A stretch of DNA of 62,910 nt from CAYFZR01 sp046760505 [NCBI: Candidatus Hydrothermarchaeota archaeon]. GTDB taxonomy: Archaea > CAYFZR01. Within the stretch, counting starts at the first letter, position 1. Every line of letters begins with the position of its first letter. A program made the translations under genes and the position numbers. The notes beneath the pieces are model-generated. The model was not told the origin of the DNA, ran no database searches, and saw only the letters and a list, made by a program, of their open reading frames with translations. The stretch lies in NCBI GenBank assembly GCA_046760505.1, contig JBHIEG010000012.1:1-62910 (forward strand). The letters run 5' to 3'. Shown piece after piece: positions 25,172 through 34,253 of the stretch.

Positions 25172-26478
25172 TGTTTGATCTAGCTGAAAGAGCGGTTGAT
25201 CTAACGATTAAAGAAGGAGCATCATATGCGGAAGCATACATATCTAGATCCAAGAAAATTGAGGTGAAAATCGAAAAAGATGAGATATCTTTATCCAAAG
25301 AAAAAATTTCTAAAGGCATTGGAATCAGAGCAATAACAAAAAATAGAGTGGGATTTGCCTATACCACCGATTTTGAAAAAATTGAGGATGCTTGCAGGAT
25401 TGCTTACAAATCATCTACAAAAACAAGACCTGACCCAGATTTTAAAAAATTACCTGGTCCTGAGGCACCTTCAAAAATAAAAGGCACCTACGATAAAAGA
25501 TTAAGAGACTTAGAAGTTGAAGAGTGCATAGATTTTTCACTAAAAATGCTTGAAGGATGTAAAATCAATCCAAATATCTCATTAACCAGCGGAACAGCCA
25601 CATTTGCCTTAGATGAGTTTGCTATCGTGAATTCTGAGGGAATAAACTGTGGAGAGAAGGGCACATTTACCTCCGCATATATAACATGCTCTTACATAAG
25701 AGAGCCAGTAACAGGAGACGAATACAAGGCGAGCAGGTTTCTGGATATCGAGTACGAAGATGTAGGGAATCGGTGTGGAAGACTTGTTTTGGATTCTTTG
25801 AATCCAAGAAAGGTGGAAAGTGGAGTGTACAATGTTGTACTGAGTCCGTTTGCCGTGGAAGATATATTTTCATTTACTCTGATACCTAGTTTGAATTCTG
25901 AGGCTGTTTATAGGAAAAGATCAAGATTGAGGGGAAAAATCAATGAAGAGATTGCAGTAAAAGAACTAAATATTATGGATGACGGAACTTTGGCAAAGGG
26001 TCTTAATACAAGTTCAATCGATTCTGAAGGACTACCTACAAAATCTACGGAGATAATCAAAAAAGGAGTTTTGAGGTCTTATTTTTATGATAGTTATAAT
26101 GCGTATCGAGATGGTGTAGAAAGTACAGGAAATTCTGTTCGCGATTCATTTAGATCTGTGCCCGGAGTCGGACCTACAAATTTCTTGATTGAGGAAGGAA
26201 AATCCGAGCCAATCGAAGAATTGAAAGAAGGACTCTTAATAAAAGGAATCATCGGAGCCCACACTTCTAATCCAATCACTTGCGATTTCTCTCTGGAAAC
26301 CAAGAACGCATTTTATATAAAAGATGGGTCAATAGAATACCCAGTAAAGCATGCTATGCTGGTCGGAAATGCACTGGACATACTGAAGAATATAATATCA
26401 ATAGGCAAAGATTCTGAACAGGTTGGTTCAGTATTTTCTCCAAGTATACTTGTTGAGAAAATGAGGGTAGTTGCATGA
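25171..26478 (+). CDS. tldE: TldE/PmbA-type peptidase partner
   Basis: A 435-residue TldE/PmbA homologue with the family fold but without the HExxxH zinc motif. It forms the non-catalytic half of the TldD/TldE protease in other organisms. Seen: EKISKGIGIRAITKNRVGFAYTT near the N-terminus and GNSVRDSFRSVPGVGPTNF near 310. The ATG at 25171 overlaps the tldD stop (TGATG), so the subunits are translated together. The C-terminus overlaps the start of the radical SAM gene by 4 bp. Confidence 0.92.
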   Translation: MFDLAERAVDLTIKEGASYAEAYISRSKKIEVKIEKDEISLSKEKISKGIGIRAITKNRVGFAYTTDFEKIEDACRIAYKSSTKTRPDPDFKKLPGPEAPSKIKGTYDKRLRDLEVEECIDFSLKMLEGCKINPNISLTSGTATFALDEFAIVNSEGINCGEKGTFTSAYITCSYIREPVTGDEYKASRFLDIEYEDVGNRCGRLVLDSLNPRKVESGVYNVVLSPFAVEDIFSFTLIPSLNSEAVYRKRSRLRGKINEEIAVKELNIMDDGTLAKGLNTSSIDSEGLPTKSTEIIKKGVLRSYFYDSYNAYRDGVESTGNSVRDSFRSVPGVGPTNFLIEEGKSEPIEELKEGLLIKGIIGAHTSNPITCDFSLETKNAFYIKDGSIEYPVKHAMLVGNALDILKNIISIGKDSEQVGSVFSPSILVEKMRVVA

Positions 26479-27527
26479 GGTGGTTTAGGCCGGATTCAAA
26501 TTTGGTACTTAGGGATCCTATTGTAAAGAACTCATTAAAAAGATACTTCGCTGTTATGAATGACGAACAGGAGAGTTATTTTATCCGATCAAAGTATGTC
26601 ACGGTAGATGTTGACCTCTCTGATGATTTAGATGCTCTCTTAAAAGAACACGATAAAAAAGTGAATGAGGTCAAGAAGGTTTCAGGTGAAGAGATACCTA
26701 AAATTTCTCTCTTAGATCTAAAAATTGAAATTGCGAGAAGAATACTGCATGAATGTGAATTCTGCGAAAGAAAATGCAAGAAAAATAGATACGAAAAGAA
26801 AGGCTTCTGTAAGGTTGGAGTCAAACCGATTGTCTCGTCAATATTTGACCACTGGGGAGAAGAGCCAGAGTTGGTTCCAAGTGGAACTGTTTTTTTCTGT
26901 GGGTGCACCTTCTTCTGTGTTTACTGCCAGAACTGGACAATTGCCAGGATAAAAGAAGGAGGTAGAAGTATAAACGCAGAAGACCTTGCTCTCCGATTAG
27001 AGCAGATGAGATCTCAGGGTATAAGGAACGTCAATTGGGTTGGAGGAGATCCTACACCTCATTTACACTATATTTTGGAAACTATGCATCACTTGGACGT
27101 AAACATACCGTCTGTTTGGAATTCGAACATGTACCTTAGCCAATTAGGTATGAATCTGTTGAACGGCGTGGTGGATGTTTACTTAACTGATTTCAAGTAC
27201 GGTAACAATGAGTGCGCAAGGAGGCTTTCAAAGGTTAAAAACTACTGGGAAATCATAACAAGGAACCACCTGATTGCTAGCGAACAATGCGAACTAATCA
27301 TAAGGCATCTTGTTCTACCGAACCATGTAGAATGCTGTACATATCCGATTTTGGATTGGATAAGCAAAAATCTCAGAAAAGATGTTAGACTGAACATAAT
27401 GCCCCAGTACAGACCGGAGTTCATCGCTTACAAGTACGATGAATTGGTTAGAAGAGTCACAGGAGAAGAAATGAGAAGAGCCAAGGAAAGAGCAATAGAA
27501 CTTGGATTGAACAACCTAGTCAGATAG
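26475..27527 (+). CDS. Radical SAM protein (PflA-like, COG1313 type)
   Basis: A 350-residue radical SAM enzyme. The cluster motif is C144-x3-C148-x2-C151 (CTFFCVYC). Before it lies an extra Cys region, CEFCERKCKKNRYEKKGFCKVG (about 93-114), that could hold a second cluster or zinc. GGDPTPHLHYILE, NSNMYLSQ and VDVYLTDFKYG are typical of PflA-like proteins of the COG1313 group. The substrate is unknown. It overlaps tldE by ATGA, so it is in one transcript with lonB-tldD-tldE or tldD-tldE. No candidate precursor peptide is visible nearby. Confidence 0.88.
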   Translation: MRWFRPDSNLVLRDPIVKNSLKRYFAVMNDEQESYFIRSKYVTVDVDLSDDLDALLKEHDKKVNEVKKVSGEEIPKISLLDLKIEIARRILHECEFCERKCKKNRYEKKGFCKVGVKPIVSSIFDHWGEEPELVPSGTVFFCGCTFFCVYCQNWTIARIKEGGRSINAEDLALRLEQMRSQGIRNVNWVGGDPTPHLHYILETMHHLDVNIPSVWNSNMYLSQLGMNLLNGVVDVYLTDFKYGNNECARRLSKVKNYWEIITRNHLIASEQCELIIRHLVLPNHVECCTYPILDWISKNLRKDVRLNIMPQYRPEFIAYKYDELVRRVTGEEMRRAKERAIELGLNNLVR

Positions 27528-27561
27528 AAACGTCAGTATAAATTTGATGGCTAAAAACTGT

Positions 27562-28170
27562 TTATTTTTTTTCCTTAATTCCAAAATCAAAACCAGCTTG
27601 CTCAAGTATTCTATCTATAAATTTTTCTTCGGGTAGTTTTAAACGATACTTCTTCAAAAGCTCGCTTCTGCTAAGATTTTTGCTCACATTCTCAGGCATC
27701 TTGTAGGGAGAGAGATCCACATCCACGTAGGGTGTTACATTTTCAATAAGATTGGAAATCGTGTAAAATTCTGCTTGACTGGAAACTCTTTCAAGGAAAT
27801 AATCTATTTTCTCGTTTATTTTCATGTCAGTTTCATATATCTTTATTTCAATTAGCTCACTTGACAGTATATCTCCCAAAGCACTGAAAGGCTCCCTGAA
27901 TTCATCTACAGGGTATTCCTTCATAAACTCTAGGATGTCCCCTTCTTCATACCCCTTTTTGACCGCTATAACTTCAAGTATGACTCCATTCCGAAAGATC
28001 ATCCAGGTTTCTAGGTCTGATTTTGGAGAAGTTACCTTTAGATGTCCAGAATAAGAATTTTCCACCATTACTCTTAAAATTTTGAAAAAATTATCCACAT
28101 CTAAGTCATATATCTCATTTGTCACCTTTGATTTACATAACACCCTAGCAATCAGTCCTAACTTTTGCAT
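27562..28170 (-). CDS. Hypothetical archaeal protein
   Basis: A 202-residue protein from the chosen start, not recognised with confidence. The N-terminal half has a beta-rich segment SGHLKVTSPKSDLETWMIFRNGVILEV, reminiscent of archaeal DUF2226-like or DUF4388-like domains. The C-terminal half is helical and charged. The start at 28170 is chosen because a TATA box (28190-28200) lies 26 bp upstream; the longer frame from 28203 would precede that box. Confidence 0.6.
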   Translation of the reverse strand: MQKLGLIARVLCKSKVTNEIYDLDVDNFFKILRVMVENSYSGHLKVTSPKSDLETWMIFRNGVILEVIAVKKGYEEGDILEFMKEYPVDEFREPFSALGDILSSELIEIKIYETDMKINEKIDYFLERVSSQAEFYTISNLIENVTPYVDVDLSPYKMPENVSKNLSRSELLKKYRLKLPEEKFIDRILEQAGFDFGIKEKK

Positions 28171-28189
28171 GAAATTATTATGTTCTCTA

Positions 28190-28200
28190 ATATATATAAT
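28190..28200 (-). promoter_or_regulatory. TATA box of the hypothetical gene at 27562-28170
   Basis: On the minus strand ATTATATATAT is centred about 26 bp before ATG 28170, implying a leaderless mRNA. Confidence 0.55.
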
Positions 28201-28280
28201 CAATTTGTAATAATTCGCGTTTCGAAATCAGGATTGACAAAATTTTCTTATGTGGCTGAATAAAAAGGTTACAACTCAAA

Positions 28281-29117
28281 TCATTGCATAAGATTTCCGA
28301 TGTAAACCAGTTCTGCGTCTCCTTCCATGTAACTTCTGACTGGAAATTCATTTTCGTATACTGTCCTTATTGTTAGTTCTCCTCCAATTAAACTTACATT
28401 TACGATCCTATCTGTTTTCTTCAGAAAACTAGAGATTATCGCACTTGCTGTTGCCCCAGTTCCACATGAAAAAGTCTCTTCCTCCACCCCTCTCTCGTAC
28501 ACCCTAACCGATATCCTATCTTTTCCTTCTATCTTAACGAAGTCAACATTCGTCCCTTCAGGAAATATCGGATTGTATCTGATTTCCCTTCCAACCTTCT
28601 TAACATCTACATCTAGGCTATCAACGAACACTATGGAATGAGGTACGCCTGTATTAATGGAATATACCTCAAATCCTCCCACATTCTCACCTAAAAAAAG
28701 ATTTTCTGGATCTCCTTTTACTGGAATCTCTTTTCTTAACATCTTTGGAGTACCCATATCAACAACTATCCTATAGCCCTTATCTCCTTTCAGCATGCTT
28801 CCGTGAATAATACCTGAGAGAGTCTCAACCTTACACTCTTTTTTCATAGAGTAGTTTTCTAAGTAATGTTTTATCGCGCACCTAACCCCGTTACCGCACA
28901 TGTTTGCTTCGGTTCCATCCGGATTAAATATTCTCATTCTTAGATCGGCCTTATCTGATTTTTCTAGAAACAATACTCCATCTCCGCCTACAGAATATCT
29001 CCTTCTACAAACTTTTTTTGCGAAAACCGCTTTTTCTTCTTCTGGTACGATATTCCCTTTAAGCTCATCTATCAGAATAAAATCGTTTCCGGTAGCCTGA
29101 TACTTAAAGAACTTCAT
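28281..29117 (-). CDS. dapF: Diaminopimelate epimerase
   Basis: A 278-residue cofactor-independent epimerase that converts LL- to meso-diaminopimelate in lysine synthesis. The two active-site cysteines are in EANMCGNGVRC (about residue 75) and TFSCGTGATAS (about 218). Other family blocks are KYQATGNDFILID and NTGVPHSIVFVDS. It follows the SppA gene by 4 bp, but a functional link with SppA is not obvious. Its presence implies the DAP branch of lysine synthesis. Confidence 0.95.
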   Translation of the reverse strand: MKFFKYQATGNDFILIDELKGNIVPEEEKAVFAKKVCRRRYSVGGDGVLFLEKSDKADLRMRIFNPDGTEANMCGNGVRCAIKHYLENYSMKKECKVETLSGIIHGSMLKGDKGYRIVVDMGTPKMLRKEIPVKGDPENLFLGENVGGFEVYSINTGVPHSIVFVDSLDVDVKKVGREIRYNPIFPEGTNVDFVKIEGKDRISVRVYERGVEEETFSCGTGATASAIISSFLKKTDRIVNVSLIGGELTIRTVYENEFPVRSYMEGDAELVYIGNLMQ

Positions 29118-29121
29118 CCAA

Positions 29122-29889
29122 TCACTTCAGATATACCACGTTCTCCTTTTTTATACCTGTAATTTCTTTTGCATGTTCAATAGCATCGTTCATGTTACCT
29201 AAATCATCAACAAGTCCGAGATTTTTGGCTGTTTCTCCTGTGAACAATGTTCCGTCTGCGATCTTCCTGACTTCTTCGATGTCCATGTTTCTGTTTTCCG
29301 CTATGGTGGAAATCATTTGATCGTTTATATCGTTGACCAGTTCTGTTAAAAGTTCTAATTCTTCGTTTTTAGGAGGTCGATAGTCAGCGCCAAGATCTTT
29401 ATAATCGGTAGATTTTATCACATGAAACTTCACTCCTTCCTTTTCGTATTTCTCCGACCTATCCTCTAAAACTATTATTGCACCTAAGCCGCCAGTAAGG
29501 GTTCCTGGCTCCGCAAATATCCAATCTCCGGCGCATGAAATTATGTAGGCTCCGGATGTTGCTATGTCCCCCATAGATACGATAACTGGCTTTTTTTTCT
29601 TGGTTTTGTAAATTTCCCTGATTATATCTTGGATTGCAGCGGGAGTTCCTCCAGGGCTGTCTATCCTTATTATAATCGCCTTGATTCCATCATCTTCTCT
29701 TGCCTTTTCTAAAAGATTTGCAATCTCTAAAGAATTGGCTGGTGCATCAGAAGTTGCTATCATGCCTTCTATCTTGATTACTCCTATTTTGTTTTCTGAT
29801 CTCTGATATAACAAGTATCCGAGGTATGAAGACGAAACTATAAATGATATTAAGAGAACTGATAAAAATACCAGCAAGTATTTCCTCAA
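29122..29889 (-). CDS. sppA: Signal peptide peptidase SppA (S49), copy 1
   Basis: A membrane-anchored serine protease of about 255 residues. One N-terminal span (about 4-26 of the chosen frame), then IRIDSPGGTPAA, the nucleophile region DIATSGAYIISCAG, GTLTGGLGAI and STDYKDLGADYR, where the Lys fits the Ser-Lys dyad. The start TTG at 29889 is chosen because AAGGTGA, which contains the stop of the upstream gene, lies 4 bases before it. It cleaves signal peptides or other membrane peptides. The upstream gene codes for a two-span membrane protein probably made together with it. Confidence 0.9.
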   Translation of the reverse strand: MRKYLLVFLSVLLISFIVSSSYLGYLLYQRSENKIGVIKIEGMIATSDAPANSLEIANLLEKAREDDGIKAIIIRIDSPGGTPAAIQDIIREIYKTKKKKPVIVSMGDIATSGAYIISCAGDWIFAEPGTLTGGLGAIIVLEDRSEKYEKEGVKFHVIKSTDYKDLGADYRPPKNEELELLTELVNDINDQMISTIAENRNMDIEEVRKIADGTLFTGETAKNLGLVDDLGNMNDAIEHAKEITGIKKENVVYLK

Positions 29890-29893
29890 TAAA

Positions 29894-30661
29894 TCACCTT
29901 CCGGTAATTGTAAGTTTGTTTGAGTCCAGAGATTCTTCTCCAATTCTGAGTTCTGCAGGGGGTAACTCTATCTTCTCGCCACTTCTTACGAAAAGAGCGA
30001 TCTTGTAAAATATAATCCTCTCCTCCAATGGTTCAATATCAAACTTCCAAGTGATGATACTTCCTTCTTCAGAAACAGTGGTTTCTTTTGGTTTTATTGT
30101 AAGAAATTCTCCGAGCAATTCAATTGATGCTGGAATCCATTCTCTTATCTCTAGAGGTAATTTTTCCTCGGTGTAGTTTGATACGGTCAATTTGATTAAG
30201 ATTTCGTTTCTTTTATTAGATACTACGTCTCTTGTGGTAGATTTTTTTATTGTGACTTTTTTTGTGAGAAGTCTCCTTTTTTCCTTTAAAACGGGTTTCT
30301 TTTCCTCTTTCTTTTCTAAAGTCTGGAACAATTTCTCACGTTCGTTTTCCAATTCTTCTATCCTTTTTTTCATGGATTCTATGAGTTTGTTGCTCTTTTG
30401 GAGTTTATAGCTATCAGTCTCTTCAAAAACGCTTTTTTTTATATAAATCAGACCCAAAGCATATAAAAATCCATAACCAATACCTGTAAGTATCAAGGAA
30501 GCGAGAAAAGCCAAAGGAATGATTATTTTTAGAGAAGAAACAGTTCCAGAGAGTATCTCCGTAGAGAATGAGGAAAAAAGCACTATGGAAATAGTTATCC
30601 CGATAAATACCATCGCAAATGTTACCAGTAACCCCTCAATCTCGTAAGATATGTCATTCAA
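29894..30661 (-). CDS. Membrane protein with coiled coil and beta domain
   Basis: A 255-residue unrecognised protein. Two hydrophobic spans (about 9-31 and 46-72) are followed by a charged coiled coil (about 88-125), then a basic linker and a beta-rich domain (NEILIKLTVSNYTEEKLPLEI through LRIGEESLDSN) resembling CARDB/DUF11-type domains that sit outside or on the membrane. Its stop is inside the ribosome site of sppA copy 1, so the two are coupled and may form a complex. Confidence 0.7.
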   Translation of the reverse strand: MNDISYEIEGLLVTFAMVFIGITISIVLFSSFSTEILSGTVSSLKIIIPLAFLASLILTGIGYGFLYALGLIYIKKSVFEETDSYKLQKSNKLIESMKKRIEELENEREKLFQTLEKKEEKKPVLKEKRRLLTKKVTIKKSTTRDVVSNKRNEILIKLTVSNYTEEKLPLEIREWIPASIELLGEFLTIKPKETTVSEEGSIITWKFDIEPLEERIIFYKIALFVRSGEKIELPPAELRIGEESLDSNKLTITGR

Positions 30662-30802
30662 TTTGCTTCACTCATTCCATGATCTACTATCTTGTAAATA
30701 TAATTTGTGCACCAGTCTAAATTTATATTGATTTTAAATTATATGTTAATGGAAACAATTTAACTATATCGTTCACAAAAATATTTGATCGGGAGGGCTA
30801 CC

Positions 30803-30934
30803 TTGGATATCGCTTACAAAAGAATAACAATTAAAGATATTTTTGATGCTATTTGGTTTATTCTGGTCTTTTCTGCTGTCATGGCAATCATAATCTTTTC
30901 TTTAGTGATAATCTGGAGCATACTAGTTGGTTGA
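30803..30934 (+). CDS. 43-residue single-span membrane protein
   Basis: A TTG at 30803 preceded by GGGAGG opens a 43-codon frame. It has a short charged N-terminus (DIAYKRITIKDIFDA) and a hydrophobic helix (IWFILVFSAVMAIIIFSLVI). The Shine-Dalgarno site and clear membrane span support a real gene. It lies 26 bp before the DUF429 gene on the same strand. Function unknown. Confidence 0.6.
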   Translation: MDIAYKRITIKDIFDAIWFILVFSAVMAIIIFSLVIIWSILVG

Positions 30935-30960
30935 ATGTAGAGGAAAACTGAGGGGTTCAT

Positions 30961-31560
30961 ATGATATATGGCGGGGTTGATCTATCTGTAAGCCCTAAAA
31001 ATCCTTCAGGTATCGCACTTCTTAAGAAAAAAGAAGTTAGATCTTACCATTTATACTCAAATGAGGATATAATAAATGAGTTTAAACATGTAGATGTAGT
31101 TGCAATAGATGCTCCGCTAACTCTTCCTAAGGGGAGATGTTGTTTTGATGAGAGTTGCGTATGCAAAGAAGGTAAAAATTTAAGAAAAGCAGATATAGAG
31201 CTTATATCTAGAGGTTACAGGGTATTTCCACCAGGCTTTGGTTTCATGAAACTTCTTACAATTAGAGGCATTGATATAGCGAAAAAACTGAGAAAAATGA
31301 ACGTAAATGTTATAGAAACTCACCCTAGGACAAGCAGACTCGTACTTGGATTAAGCGATAATGATTTTATCAATGAAGTTAGAGATATCTTCAGAAAAGT
31401 TAGCATGGAAAACAATTCTCATCATGAAAGAGATGCCATAACGTCATCCATAGTATCCTTTTTATACTCTAAGAATCTATGCGAAATGGTGGGGGATGAG
31501 GGTGAGGGTGTGCTCTATATTCCAAAAGAGGGTCTCTCCCTACGTGAGGTTTTAATGTGA
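30961..31560 (+). CDS. DUF429 family protein (RNase H-like predicted nuclease)
   Basis: A 199-residue protein with an RNase H-like start GGVDLSVSPKNPSGIALL, a second acidic strand DVVAIDAPLTLPKGRC and a His/Asp end HHERDAITSSIVSF, as in DUF429 (COG2410/COG4923) predicted nucleases. A Cys-rich insert CCFDESCVCKEG is present. Its TGA overlaps the GTG start of the zinc-ribbon gene behind it. Substrate unknown. Confidence 0.8.
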   Translation: MIYGGVDLSVSPKNPSGIALLKKKEVRSYHLYSNEDIINEFKHVDVVAIDAPLTLPKGRCCFDESCVCKEGKNLRKADIELISRGYRVFPPGFGFMKLLTIRGIDIAKKLRKMNVNVIETHPRTSRLVLGLSDNDFINEVRDIFRKVSMENNSHHERDAITSSIVSFLYSKNLCEMVGDEGEGVLYIPKEGLSLREVLM

Positions 31561-31739
31561 AGAGAGGATTCTGCATAAAATGTGGTAGCGGGAGATTAAT
31601 ATTCGGCGTTCTTGGGACTACGGCTCAAATATACGAGTGTAAGGACTGCGGATATAGAGGTCCTATTATAATTGAAAACGGAGAATTAGCTGAAGAACTC
31701 AGGAAGATATACGAGGAGAAAAAGAAGGAACAATCCTAA
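31557..31739 (+). CDS. Small zinc-ribbon protein
   Basis: A 60-residue protein with two Cys pairs, CIKC (about 6-9) and CKDC (about 27-30), forming a four-Cys zinc ribbon, then a helical acidic/basic tail. The GTG start overlaps the stop of the DUF429 gene. It may support that protein's binding to nucleic acid, which is inference. Confidence 0.8.
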   Translation: MKRGFCIKCGSGRLIFGVLGTTAQIYECKDCGYRGPIIIENGELAEELRKIYEEKKKEQS

Positions 31740-31878
31740 TTCTTTATTTAAGTTGAAGTAATACTTTCCCTTAGGAGAGTTATATTGAAAGTGTGTGGTA
31801 AGAGTTAAAAATAACTCAATTATAAATATATCATCATCCAATACTAAACTAATAATATCAAAACTCAAAGTGAAGAAA

Positions 31879-32073
31879 ATGAAGTTTGAATGCAAAATTT
31901 GTAACCATGAATTCAGCGTATCAGAAGGTGCATTCATTTTGATTTGCGATTCATGCCTGAGATGTCCTGAGTGTGCCAGCAACAAACTAGTTAGAAAACC
32001 AGAAGAACGCCTACAAGGCATACGATTGGGATCTTTAAGAAATTTTTTCAAGATACGCTCTGAAAAAATATAA
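31879..32073 (+). CDS. Small zinc-ribbon protein
   Basis: A 64-residue protein from ATG 31879. CKIC (about 5-8), CDSC and CPEC make three Cys pairs; the C-terminus is basic (KPEERLQGIRLGSLRNFFK). A longer frame from GTG 31795 is unlikely because it lacks a ribosome site and starts within AT-rich spacer. A TATA-like ttataaatat near 31818-31828 suggests its own transcript. Convergent with the next gene. Confidence 0.7.
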   Translation: MKFECKICNHEFSVSEGAFILICDSCLRCPECASNKLVRKPEERLQGIRLGSLRNFFKIRSEKI

Positions 32074-32074
32074 A

Positions 32075-33325
32075 CTATCCGAAATTTATTCCTATCATAT
32101 CATCTACCATTATTTTTTCTAAATTTTCCTCTTCGAGAATTTTTAAGGTATTTTCTATTCCTTCTGGTTTTTCTGATAAAATTATCAGGATGAATCTTCC
32201 AGCATCTTCATTTAAATAAACCACGGTTGTGTTTTTTCTCCCAAAGTTTCCTACTCCCTTAATCTTTATTTCATCTTCTCCTATTGAAACACCTTTGAGA
32301 TAGTGAGAGACCTCTGAATATGAATCGTAGAGTCCAAGATAGATCATATCATTTTTTGTTGTTTGATAGTTTGTTATTTTAGAGGAGATTCCTCTAACCT
32401 CCAAGAAATTTCTTAGATTTATTCCATACTTCATTAAATCCTTATTAGTCAGTGCAATATGAGTATTTTCCTTTAAAAAATAGGGAAAGTCTGATAAATG
32501 GTATCTTCTCATTGATTTTATTAAAAAATCTACAAGGTTTGATATGAATTGATTGTTTTGTGCTACGTCGTTGTATGGCTGTTTTAAAAATGTGGCATCA
32601 CCAATCGCGAGTACAGGGCCTCTCATCAGCACTGGAGAATATCTACCCGTTTCTTCTCTCTTTGAAGAATAAGTATCGTTGCTGGTGAAAATCAATCCAT
32701 ATTTCTTTGGATCAAGGGAGCAGGCAGAGAAAAAAACTATTTTTTTAAGATTTGAAGTCAAGTTGCTTGGATAAAAATCTCTCAAGAATATATTTCTGAA
32801 GTTTCCCTCATTCTCTCTCAAGTTGTACAGGTAATCATCTCTGTATAATATTCCGAAGAGTGTAGATACATCATTTATGTCGCTTTTCTTGTCTGGGTCA
32901 CCGATTAACAATATTTTTCCTTTCTTTTGGACAAAATATTTCAAAATTTCTTTTTCTTCGGCAGTAAACCTCTTTCTTGGTGATATTATTACAAAAGAGT
33001 CCGCATATTTTAATTTTTTTCTGAAATTACTTGGATCCTTTAGATATTCAACCTTCCCCCCTGAGGAAACTATTTTAGAGACCAGAACATTAACGTCTTT
33101 GGGTTCGAAGTTGTTTTCATGTGAGAGATCAAATAAAACTGTTCCTTTACCCTTTATTTCCTCCATTGTGGGAAATTCACCGGTAGGAAGCACTTCTATT
33201 TGGCTCACATTATATGGACCTTTGTCAGGAGGAGAATAAACCCCTCTGTAGTAATAAAGCGTGCGAAAAGATAGGACGAGCAGGAATATGAGTATAAATA
33301 TAAAGACTCTGCGCAAATCACTCAC
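32075..33325 (-). CDS. Membrane-anchored DUF4350/GldG-like protein
   Basis: A 416-residue protein with one N-terminal membrane anchor (about 7-25), then an extracytoplasmic alpha/beta region with a glutamine-amidotransferase-like strand pattern: KGTVLFDLSHENNFEP, FVIISPRKRFTAEEKEILKYFVQKKGKILLIGDPD. This arrangement resembles the DUF4350/GldG-type proteins often linked to ABC transporters or MoxR clusters. No catalytic triad is obvious. It overlaps the second sppA gene by 8 bp, so it is probably cotranslated and may be that protease's partner. Confidence 0.7.
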   Translation of the reverse strand: MSDLRRVFIFILIFLLVLSFRTLYYYRGVYSPPDKGPYNVSQIEVLPTGEFPTMEEIKGKGTVLFDLSHENNFEPKDVNVLVSKIVSSGGKVEYLKDPSNFRKKLKYADSFVIISPRKRFTAEEKEILKYFVQKKGKILLIGDPDKKSDINDVSTLFGILYRDDYLYNLRENEGNFRNIFLRDFYPSNLTSNLKKIVFFSACSLDPKKYGLIFTSNDTYSSKREETGRYSPVLMRGPVLAIGDATFLKQPYNDVAQNNQFISNLVDFLIKSMRRYHLSDFPYFLKENTHIALTNKDLMKYGINLRNFLEVRGISSKITNYQTTKNDMIYLGLYDSYSEVSHYLKGVSIGEDEIKIKGVGNFGRKNTTVVYLNEDAGRFILIILSEKPEGIENTLKILEEENLEKIMVDDMIGINFG

Positions 33326-34184
33326 CCTGTTCTATGTATAGAAAGTGTACCGATGGTATGGTATTTGTTGGTTTCAATACGGTTTCGTTTACGTGTAAAT
33401 GGAATCGAAGGCTGCCTATATTAAGTTCCTTGTTTATATCAATGACATCGTAGTTCGATATGCGGGCATAATGAGCAGCCTTCTCTATGGCATCTTCTCT
33501 AGAACCTATCTCGTCTACAAGGCCTACTTTCAGTGCGTCGACTCCTACATAAGAGTTTGCCATTGAGAGTTCTTCTCTCCCTATCTTCAGTTTTTCTTCC
33601 CTTTGTTTAATTACATTGCTCAGAAAGACTTCTTTTATCGTTTCTACTTCATATATGAATTCTTTTCTTGAAATAGCTCTTTTAAATGGACCTGTAACTA
33701 TTAAATTTTCGTCGAGTTCAGTCGGTTCAGGAAGAACAGCCACCACACCTATACTTCCAATGAAAGAAGCAGGCTTTGCAAATATGTAGTTACTTGCGGT
33801 TGCTATATAGTAAGCGCCGGATAAACCTCCTCCATCAACACATGCTACCACAGGTTTTTCATTTCTCAGTTTAATCACTTCCATGAAGATCTCTTCGCAA
33901 GCAAAAGCGCTTCCCCCAGGACTGTCAATTTCCAAAACAACTGCCCTTATGCTTTTATTATCCTCCGCGTATCTTAACATCCTGTTTATATCATCCAAGT
34001 AGTTAGTACTCTCGATTGGACCATAGATCTTTATCAATCCCACATAAGGTTTTGGTATGATTAAGTGGGAAAACAATACACCAAGGGCCAGTGCTACTAT
34101 GGTGATGAACCACAGTGGGTCTTTCAATCTCTTTATATATCCCTTCATATAATCTATCTTATCCAATTTCAACACTTCCTTCAA
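33318..34184 (-). CDS. Signal peptide peptidase SppA-like (S49), copy 2
   Basis: A 288-residue S49 serine protease homologue with one N-terminal span (about 24-44), LEIDSPGGSAFACEEIF, the nucleophile segment GGLSGAYYIATA and FIGSIGVVAV. TGPFKRAISRKEF may contain the dyad Lys. The nucleophile context (GLSGAYY) departs from the usual ASGGYY. The start is uncertain: the frame begins at TTG 34184, and GTG or TTG codons follow within 20 bp. It sits 3.5 kb from sppA copy 1 on the same strand, each copy with its own membrane-protein neighbour. Confidence 0.85.
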   Translation of the reverse strand: MKEVLKLDKIDYMKGYIKRLKDPLWFITIVALALGVLFSHLIIPKPYVGLIKIYGPIESTNYLDDINRMLRYAEDNKSIRAVVLEIDSPGGSAFACEEIFMEVIKLRNEKPVVACVDGGGLSGAYYIATASNYIFAKPASFIGSIGVVAVLPEPTELDENLIVTGPFKRAISRKEFIYEVETIKEVFLSNVIKQREEKLKIGREELSMANSYVGVDALKVGLVDEIGSREDAIEKAAHYARISNYDVIDINKELNIGSLRFHLHVNETVLKPTNTIPSVHFLYIEQGE

Positions 34185-34253
34185 AATAAGTGATCATCAC
34201 AATAAAAATCTTTGGAACAGTTCACCAAAATGTAAATATCGAGGATGTTAAAA

